64,000 nt of DNA, from positions 1-64,000 of the forward strand of contig JBOFHK010000008.1 of the NCBI GenBank assembly GCA_051649605.1, written 5' to 3'. Positions 59,306-64,000 of this stretch are shown here, piece by piece. The notes beneath the pieces were generated by a model. The model ran no database searches. It was not told where the DNA came from and was given only the letters and a program-made list of their open reading frames with translations. Source of the DNA: Brevinema_A sp051649605. Its GTDB lineage: Bacteria > Spirochaetota > Brevinematia > Brevinematales > Brevinemataceae. Every line of letters starts with the position of its first letter. The first letter of the stretch is position 1. The position numbers were made by a program, and so were the translations under genes.

Positions 59306-59336
59306 TTTAGTATTAAATCTTCATAGTAATACTAAA
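59306..59336. promoter_or_regulatory. Inverted repeat, candidate enhancer or operator site
   Basis: TTTAGTATTA and TAATACTAAA are exact reverse complements separated by 11 bp. The centre is about 155 bp upstream of the predicted sigma-54 start site, a usual distance for activator binding. It also overlaps the possible promoter of the divergent HEAT gene (TTGTTT, 18 bp, TAATAC on the minus strand). Confidence 0.5.
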
Positions 59337-59450
59337 CAATAAATTAATATATTGGTATTCTACTTAATCGGTATTTTTTTCTATTTTATGAGATATTATA
59401 GTTTTTGAATAGAAAATTATTAATTTTTTGAATTGAATAAACTATAACGC

Positions 59451-59467
59451 TTGGCACGATTTTTGCT
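59451..59467 (+). promoter_or_regulatory. Sigma-54 (RpoN) promoter of grpE-dnaK
   Basis: TTGGCACG (59451-59458), four bases, TTGCT (59463-59467) matches the -24/-12 consensus TTGGCACG-N4-TTGCW at every position, with ten bases between the GG and GC elements. The predicted start site is about 59478, giving a 100-nt leader to grpE. It is on the correct strand and in the expected place. Confidence 0.8.
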
Positions 59468-59579
59468 TATATCTTATATATTATATGAGAATATTATAGA
59501 TTATTTTGTTTTTCTATAGAAATTTATTAAATTATTATAAATAATGTATAAAATACAAAGAAAGTAAGAGGAGAGTATT

Positions 59580-60149
59580 GTGGATCATAATGGTGAAAAA
59601 AATATAGTAGAAGAATCTTGTGAAAATACTTGTTGCGAGCAAGAAAGTGAATTAATAGAAGAGTCCCAAGAAAATAACGTAGAAGATGACCCTATTGCTA
59701 TTTTAGAGCATGAAAAAGAAGAGCTAAAAAATGCTTATCTTCGGCTTTCTGCAGAAACAGATAACTATAGAAAGCGAATCCAACAAGAAAAAGAAAGCTT
59801 TAAAAAAACAGCCTTAAAAGATATTATCGAAAAACTATTACCTGTTATTGATAATCTTGAACGCAGTATTGGTGCGGCTAAAACATCGGATAATATTGAA
59901 TCTCTTCGGGAAGGAGTTGAAATGGTATTAACTCAATTTGAGGGAGTTCTTAGAGACGCTGGGTTAGAAACAGTACAACTAACGAAAGGAGATGAATTTG
60001 ATCCTCAATATTGCGAAGCTGTTCTCATGGAAGAGCAAGATGATCTTCCTTATTCAATGACTATTATTGATGTTTTTGAAGCAGGTAGAAAATTATGTGG
60101 GCAAGTTATTCGCACTGCCAAAGTAAAAGTAGCTAAGAAAAAATCATAA
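59580..60149 (+). CDS. grpE: Nucleotide exchange factor GrpE
   Basis: GrpE releases ADP from DnaK. The 189-residue protein has an acidic N-terminus, a long coiled coil (EHEKEELKNAYLRLSAETDNYRKRIQQEKESFKKTALKDIIEKLLPVIDNLERSI, about residues 37-95) and the beta domain with FDPQYCEAVLMEEQDD and VFEAGRKLCGQVIRTAKVKVAKK. The start is GTG at 59580 behind GAGGAG; there is no in-frame ATG nearby. No hrcA precedes it, unlike in many bacteria. It heads grpE-dnaK-(dnaJ) under the sigma-54 element. Confidence 0.93.
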   Translation: MDHNGEKNIVEESCENTCCEQESELIEESQENNVEDDPIAILEHEKEELKNAYLRLSAETDNYRKRIQQEKESFKKTALKDIIEKLLPVIDNLERSIGAAKTSDNIESLREGVEMVLTQFEGVLRDAGLETVQLTKGDEFDPQYCEAVLMEEQDDLPYSMTIIDVFEAGRKLCGQVIRTAKVKVAKKKS

Positions 60150-60177
60150 AAATAAAGATCCATGAGAGGAGACATAT

Positions 60178-62055
60178 ATGTCAAAGATTATTGGAATAGA
60201 CTTAGGGACAACAAATTCTGTTGTATCGGTTATTGAAAACGGAAAACCCGTCGTGATAGCAAACCAAGAAGGAGCTCGTACCATGCCATCTATTGTGGCT
60301 TTTACCGAGAAAGGAGATACTCTTGTTGGGGCGCCTGCAAAAAATCAGATGGTTACCAATCCAGAAAATACAATTTATTCGGCAAAACGTTTTATTGGTC
60401 ATCGATTTGAAGAGGTATCCAAAGAAAGAACACCTTATGTAATAAAAAAGGGTGCTAATGATCACGTTGCTTTTCAAACTCGTATTGGTGATCAAACCCC
60501 TGAGCAGATTGGCGCTTTGGTATTGACCAAACTTAAAGAAGCTGCAGAAGCATACCTTGGTACAAAAATTACTAAAGCGGTGATTACCGTTCCTGCGTAT
60601 TTCAACGACTCACAGCGTCAAGCAACTAAAGATGCTGGAACGATTGCTGGATTAGAAGTTGAGCGTATTATTAATGAGCCTACTGCAGCCGCTTTAGCAT
60701 ATGGATTGGACAAGAATAAAGAAGAATTAGTTGCTGTTTATGATTTTGGTGGAGGGACTTTTGATATTTCTATTTTAGAAATTGGTGATGGGGTTTTTGA
60801 GGTAAAAGCGACAAACGGAGATACCCATCTTGGTGGTGATGATTTAGATGATGCAATTATCAAGTACATTATCGAAACTTACAAAAAAGAAAGTGGTATT
60901 GATCTTTCTAATGATCCTATGGCGATGCAACGCCTTAAAGAAGCATCTGAAAAAGCAAAAATAGAACTATCTTCAAAACCAGATACTCAAATCAATTTAC
61001 CGTTTATCACGGCAGATGCTTCTGGACCTAAACATCTTAATATGAATATGACCCGCGGGGAATTGGAAAATATTGTTCGTCCTATTATTGAACGTTCTAT
61101 TACTCCCTGTGAACAGGTATTAAAAGATGCTGGAGTTAGTAAATCCAGTATTAAAGAGGTGATTTTAGTTGGTGGTCAAACAAGAATGCCTTTAATCGTA
61201 GAAACGGTGAAGAATTTCTTTGGTAAAGAACCTTCTAAAGGTGTTAATCCTGACGAAGTAGTTTCTCTTGGGGCAGCAATCCAAGCTGGGGTACTTAATA
61301 AAGAGGTTAATGACATTCTTCTTTTAGATGTAACTCCTTTATCTCTTGGTATCGAAACCCTTGGAGGCGTTAGTACTGTATTGATTCCTCGGAATACAAC
61401 AATCCCAGCTTCCAAATCCCAAGTCTTTTCGACTGCGGCTGATAATCAAACTGCTGTTACAATACAAGTTCTTCAGGGCGAACGTCCAATGGCGAAAGAT
61501 AACAGAGTTCTTGCAAACTTTAATTTAGAAGGTATACAGCCAGCACCAAGAGGGGTACCTCAAATTGAAGTTACTTTTGATATTGATGCTAATGGTATTT
61601 TGAATGTTTCAGCAAAAGATGGAGGCTCCGGAAAAGAGCAAAAAATCACTATTGAATCTTCTGGTACACTAACTCCTGAAGAAATCGAAAAAATGCAAAC
61701 AGAAGCTGAAACCAATGCTGAAGCTGATAAAAAAATACGAGAAACGATAGAGCTTAAAAATCAGGCACAAGCTGTTCAGTATGGTATCGAAAAATTATTA
61801 AAAGATGAGGGCGATAAAATTGCTGAAGCTGATAAAAAAGAACTAGAAGAAAAAAATGAAGAGTTAAAAACAGCCATAGAAGGCGACGACTCTTCAAAAA
61901 TTGAAGAAGCGATGAAAGCACTAGAGCCAGTTTCAACTCGTGTATATCAACATCTTGCTACCCAAAAAAAGCAAGAATCAAGTACATCGTCTCCAGAATC
62001 AAAGTCTTCAGATGATGTAATTGATGCAGAAGTTATTGACGAAGATAAAAAATAA
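60178..62055 (+). CDS. dnaK: Molecular chaperone DnaK (Hsp70)
   Basis: The 625-residue protein has the ATPase motifs IIGIDLGTTNSVVSV at the N-terminus, AVITVPAYFNDSQRQATKDAG near residue 138, YDFGGGTFDISILEI near 190 and EVILVGGQTRMPLI near 330. The linker and substrate domain follow (LLLDVTPLSLGIETLGGV near 382), then a helical lid and the C-terminal DAEVIDEDKK tail typical of bacterial DnaK. It lies 28 bp after grpE with a GAGAGGAG site. A hairpin after the stop (62070-62103) limits read-through to dnaJ. Confidence 0.97.
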   Translation: MSKIIGIDLGTTNSVVSVIENGKPVVIANQEGARTMPSIVAFTEKGDTLVGAPAKNQMVTNPENTIYSAKRFIGHRFEEVSKERTPYVIKKGANDHVAFQTRIGDQTPEQIGALVLTKLKEAAEAYLGTKITKAVITVPAYFNDSQRQATKDAGTIAGLEVERIINEPTAAALAYGLDKNKEELVAVYDFGGGTFDISILEIGDGVFEVKATNGDTHLGGDDLDDAIIKYIIETYKKESGIDLSNDPMAMQRLKEASEKAKIELSSKPDTQINLPFITADASGPKHLNMNMTRGELENIVRPIIERSITPCEQVLKDAGVSKSSIKEVILVGGQTRMPLIVETVKNFFGKEPSKGVNPDEVVSLGAAIQAGVLNKEVNDILLLDVTPLSLGIETLGGVSTVLIPRNTTIPASKSQVFSTAADNQTAVTIQVLQGERPMAKDNRVLANFNLEGIQPAPRGVPQIEVTFDIDANGILNVSAKDGGSGKEQKITIESSGTLTPEEIEKMQTEAETNAEADKKIRETIELKNQAQAVQYGIEKLLKDEGDKIAEADKKELEEKNEELKTAIEGDDSSKIEEAMKALEPVSTRVYQHLATQKKQESSTSSPESKSSDDVIDAEVIDEDKK

Positions 62056-62069
62056 TAAAAAAGAATATA

Positions 62070-62103
62070 GACATAGGGGTAAGTTAAATCTTACTCCTAT
62101 GTC
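62070..62103 (+). terminator. Hairpin after dnaK
   Basis: GACATAGGGGTAAG (62070-62083) pairs with CTTACTCCTATGTC (62090-62103) with one G-T wobble. It is followed by TTGTTAAG, a weak T-tract, so partial termination is likely. Confidence 0.7.
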
Positions 62104-62112
62104 TTGTTAAGA

Positions 62113-62141
62113 TTGACAATTAATAAAAAATACCGCATAAT
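62113..62141 (+). promoter_or_regulatory. Sigma-70 promoter of dnaJ
   Basis: TTGACA at 62113-62118, 17-bp spacer, CATAAT at 62136-62141, so dnaJ can be made without the sigma-54 promoter. Confidence 0.75.
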
Positions 62142-62171
62142 AATGTTAAAAAAAATAAAAGGCGGGGTTGC

Positions 62172-63233
62172 ATGGCAGATTATTATGGGTTATTAGGTGT
62201 ATCCAATTCAGCTAGTCAGGATGAAATTAAAAAAGCATTCCGTAAACAAGCAATGAAATACCATCCGGATAGAAACTCTGGAGATAAAGAAGCCGAAGAA
62301 AAATTTAAAGAAATTGGTAAAGCTTATGAAGTGCTTTCCGATCCTGAAAAACGAAAATTATACGACCAATATGGTGAATCAGCTTTCCAAGGGAATGGTG
62401 GATTTTCTGGTGGTGGTTTTGAAGATATGTTTCGAGGATTTGGGGGCGGATTTGAGGATATTTTTGAAAGTTTTTTTGGTGGTAGTGGAAGAAGACAATC
62501 TCAAGAAGTACGTGGTGCAGATATTCAAGCAGAAATTTCTGTGCATTTAAAAGATATCCTCTATAAACAAACCGTAGAGATTAAAGTTAATCGAGCAGAA
62601 CCATGTACTACCTGTGATGGAACAGGATCTGCCACTAAAAAAGCACCTATAGTATGTTCTACATGTCAGGGAATGGGGAGAGTCCAAGTTAGTCAAGGAT
62701 TTTTTGCAATGACTCAAACTTGTCCTAAATGCCATGGTTCTGGAAAAATGGTAAGCGATCCTTGTAAAATCTGTAAAGGAGAAAGTACCGTAATGAAAAT
62801 GTCTCCTATTTCGGCAGTAATCCCTGCTGGGGTTGATGAAGGAATGAAAGTTCGACTTAGTGGAGAAGGGCATGTTGCTCCATTTAAAGGAATACGGGGT
62901 GATCTCTATATTTATATCCATGTACAAAACGACAGTCGATTTATGCGAGATCAAGATAATCTTTATGCTAAACTTTCTCTATCTTTTACAAAAGCTGTTT
63001 TAGGCGGTGAGGTTGAAGTTGCTACTTTAGAATCAAGTAAAAAAATTAAAATTCCTGAAGGAGTACAACCTGGACAAAGAATCCGTTTAGATGGTCAAGG
63101 TATTCCTAATGTTCGTTCTGGAAAGCGTGGCAATCTAATTTTTGAGGCTCATATTGAAGTCCCTAAAAGAGTTAGTGGAAAAGCCAAAGACTTGCTAAAA
63201 GCGTATGCTGCAGAAATGCACGAAAAAATTTAA
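62172..63233 (+). CDS. dnaJ: Co-chaperone DnaJ (Hsp40)
   Basis: DnaJ delivers substrates to DnaK and stimulates its ATPase. The 353 residues contain the J domain (DYYGLLGVSNSASQDEIKKAFRKQAMKYHPDRN, HPD motif near residue 33), a Gly/Phe-rich segment (FSGGGFEDMFRGFGGG), and four zinc-binding CxxCxGxG-type repeats (CTTCDGTG, CSTCQGMG, CPKCHGSG, CKICKGES), then the C-terminal beta domains. The fourth repeat ends ES instead of xG. It has its own promoter besides possible read-through from dnaK. Confidence 0.96.
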   Translation: MADYYGLLGVSNSASQDEIKKAFRKQAMKYHPDRNSGDKEAEEKFKEIGKAYEVLSDPEKRKLYDQYGESAFQGNGGFSGGGFEDMFRGFGGGFEDIFESFFGGSGRRQSQEVRGADIQAEISVHLKDILYKQTVEIKVNRAEPCTTCDGTGSATKKAPIVCSTCQGMGRVQVSQGFFAMTQTCPKCHGSGKMVSDPCKICKGESTVMKMSPISAVIPAGVDEGMKVRLSGEGHVAPFKGIRGDLYIYIHVQNDSRFMRDQDNLYAKLSLSFTKAVLGGEVEVATLESSKKIKIPEGVQPGQRIRLDGQGIPNVRSGKRGNLIFEAHIEVPKRVSGKAKDLLKAYAAEMHEKI

Positions 63234-63241
63234 TACGAATC

Positions 63242-63284
63242 AATCAAAAATTCTCTTGTCTTTAAGACAAGAGAATTTTTGATT
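63242..63284. terminator. Bidirectional terminator between dnaJ and pstB
   Basis: AATCAAAAATTCTCTTGTCTT (63242-63262) is the exact reverse complement of 63264-63284, a 21-bp stem with A and T runs, serving convergent genes. Confidence 0.9.
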
Positions 63285-63320
63285 AACACTTAGATCTTAG
63301 TGGAGTATAAAGTAAGAAAA

Positions 63321-64000
63321 TCAACCAAATTTCCCCGTTAGATATTCTTCAGTTTTTCGATCTTTGGGGACAGTAAACATCTTTTTAGTAGTATCATATT
63401 CTATAAGTTCTCCTAAATACATAAAAGCTGTGTAATCAGAAATCCGCCCTGCTTGTGCAATATTGTGTGTTACTAATATGATGGTAACGGTATTTTTTAA
63501 TTCAAATAATAGTGATTCGATCATTGCAGTAGATTTAGGATCTAACGCTGAGGTTGGTTCGTCGAGGAGGAGTACTTCAGGTTTCATTGCTAAGGTTCTT
63601 GCAATACAGAGGCGTTGTTGTTGTCCCCCTGATAAAAAAGAACCTTTATGATGTAGTTTATCTTTAACTTCATCCCATAAAGCTGCTTTACGTAGAGATT
63701 CTTCTACCAACTGATCGCTTTCTGTACGGGTTAATTTTGCTCCATTGAGTGTATAACCCGCAATAACATTCTGATAAATACTCATCGTAGGAAAGGGGTT
63801 AGGGTGTTGAAAAACCATACCGATTTTACGTCTGAGTAAAATAGAATCCATTTCAAGAATATTATCATTATGTAAAAATACAGCTCCTTTATAATGACAT
63901 CCGTCAATTAATTCGTTCATTCGATTAAAAGTACGAAGAAGGGTTGATTTTCCACATCCAGAAGGACCTATCACAGCAATAAGTTTATTTTGAGGAATAT
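63321..64000 (-). CDS. pstB: Phosphate ABC transporter ATP-binding protein (N-terminus beyond window)
   Basis: The visible 226 or so residues contain the ABC ATPase core: Walker A VIGPSGCGKSTLLRTFNRMNEL, Q-loop GMVFQHPNPFPTMSIYQNV, signature FLSGGQQQRLCIARTLA, Walker B LLLDEPTSALDP and the switch histidine LVTHN. The segment RTFNRMNELI and the C-terminal GELIEYDTTKKMFTVPKDRKTEEYLTGKFG are characteristic of PstB. It powers phosphate import with PstSCA. The frame continues across the right edge. phoU, usually next to pstB, is 50 kb away in this genome. Confidence 0.93.
   Translation of the reverse strand, partial: IPQNKLIAVIGPSGCGKSTLLRTFNRMNELIDGCHYKGAVFLHNDNILEMDSILLRRKIGMVFQHPNPFPTMSIYQNVIAGYTLNGAKLTRTESDQLVEESLRKAALWDEVKDKLHHKGSFLSGGQQQRLCIARTLAMKPEVLLLDEPTSALDPKSTAMIESLLFELKNTVTIILVTHNIAQAGRISDYTAFMYLGELIEYDTTKKMFTVPKDRKTEEYLTGKFG

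Larger units (their letters stand above)
59235..59579. other. 345-bp divergent control region between HEAT gene and grpE
   Basis: It contains the perfect 10-11-10 inverted repeat TTTAGTATTA/TAATACTAAA (59306-59315 and 59327-59336), the sigma-54 type element at 59451-59467, and an AT-rich grpE leader. No CIRCE element (TTAGCACTC-type repeat) is present and no small gene is seen. Confidence 0.7.

Noticed and set aside
59235..59579. CIRCE element or sigma-32 promoter before grpE
   Set aside because: Searched for TTAGCACTC/GAGTGCTAA arms and for CTTGAA with CCCCAT-type boxes; neither is present.

Overview
The window is AT-rich bacterial DNA. It encodes a Gram-negative envelope (LptC and LptA for lipopolysaccharide transport, an ExbB/TolQ-type proton channel, lipoproteins and many signal peptides). 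Sugar metabolism looks saccharolytic and host-associated: MglBAC, two PTS EIIC permeases, amino-sugar enzymes, a GH2 enzyme and a ROK kinase. The long phosphofructokinase carries the GGDGT / PKTIDND combination of the spirochaete/plant/chlamydia group, which together with the secreted ankyrin and HEAT proteins makes a low-GC spirochaete (Brachyspirales/Brevinematales-like) my best guess. That is inference; no rRNA gene is present. Most genes carry textbook sigma-70 promoters and strong U-tract hairpins, so transcription units can be read directly.

Layout. 1-5.2 kb: end of mglB, mglA, mglC, a 50-codon orphan ORF between two terminators, a stand-alone ABC-type membrane domain, fabD. 5.3-8.9 kb (minus): exbB, SurA/PpiD-like chaperone, pfk. 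9-14.5 kb: YkvI-like transporter, a secreted protein, tRNA-Arg, an alanine/glycine symporter, phoU, a GT4 glycosyltransferase. 14.6-19.7 kb: amino-sugar cluster (EIIC, gatZ/kbaZ, agaS, nagA). 19.7-26.7 kb (minus): isochorismatase-like hydrolase, TrmB-like regulator, lptA, lptC, tRNA-Glu, secreted ankyrin protein, trigger factor, a secreted protein. 27-32.4 kb: DUF302 protein, then a second EIIC, GH2 enzyme and ROK kinase whose two promoters share a palindromic operator. 32.5-38.9 kb: fabZ, RNase H, asnA, a metal-transporter candidate, udk-nupC, tRNA-Ser.

39.1-58 kb is an accessory region, prophage-like and mosaic. A phage module comes first: large serine recombinase, two small paralogues, DUF2924, KilA-N, terminase large and small subunits, and a ParB-methylase fusion. 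No capsid or tail genes are present. Next is an AT-rich defence block: two C5 cytosine methyltransferases, an MvaI/BcnI-family endonuclease, and an OLD-nuclease plus UvrD-helicase pair that looks like Gabija, the last four overlapping or nearly so in one operon. A lipoprotein, an M15-type peptidase with a LysM partner, and a doubtful ORF with iteron-like repeats follow. Backbone resumes with a HEAT-repeat protein, grpE-dnaK-dnaJ behind an excellent sigma-54 promoter match, and a partial pstB.

The most interesting items are the restriction-modification/Gabija composite operon in a prophage with packaging genes but no structural genes, the sigma-54 promoter of the chaperone operon, the shared operator of the PTS/GH2 units, a short independent transcript at 45.8 kb, the helically phased TCCCTG repeats at 57.6 kb, and the bracketed 50-codon ORF.
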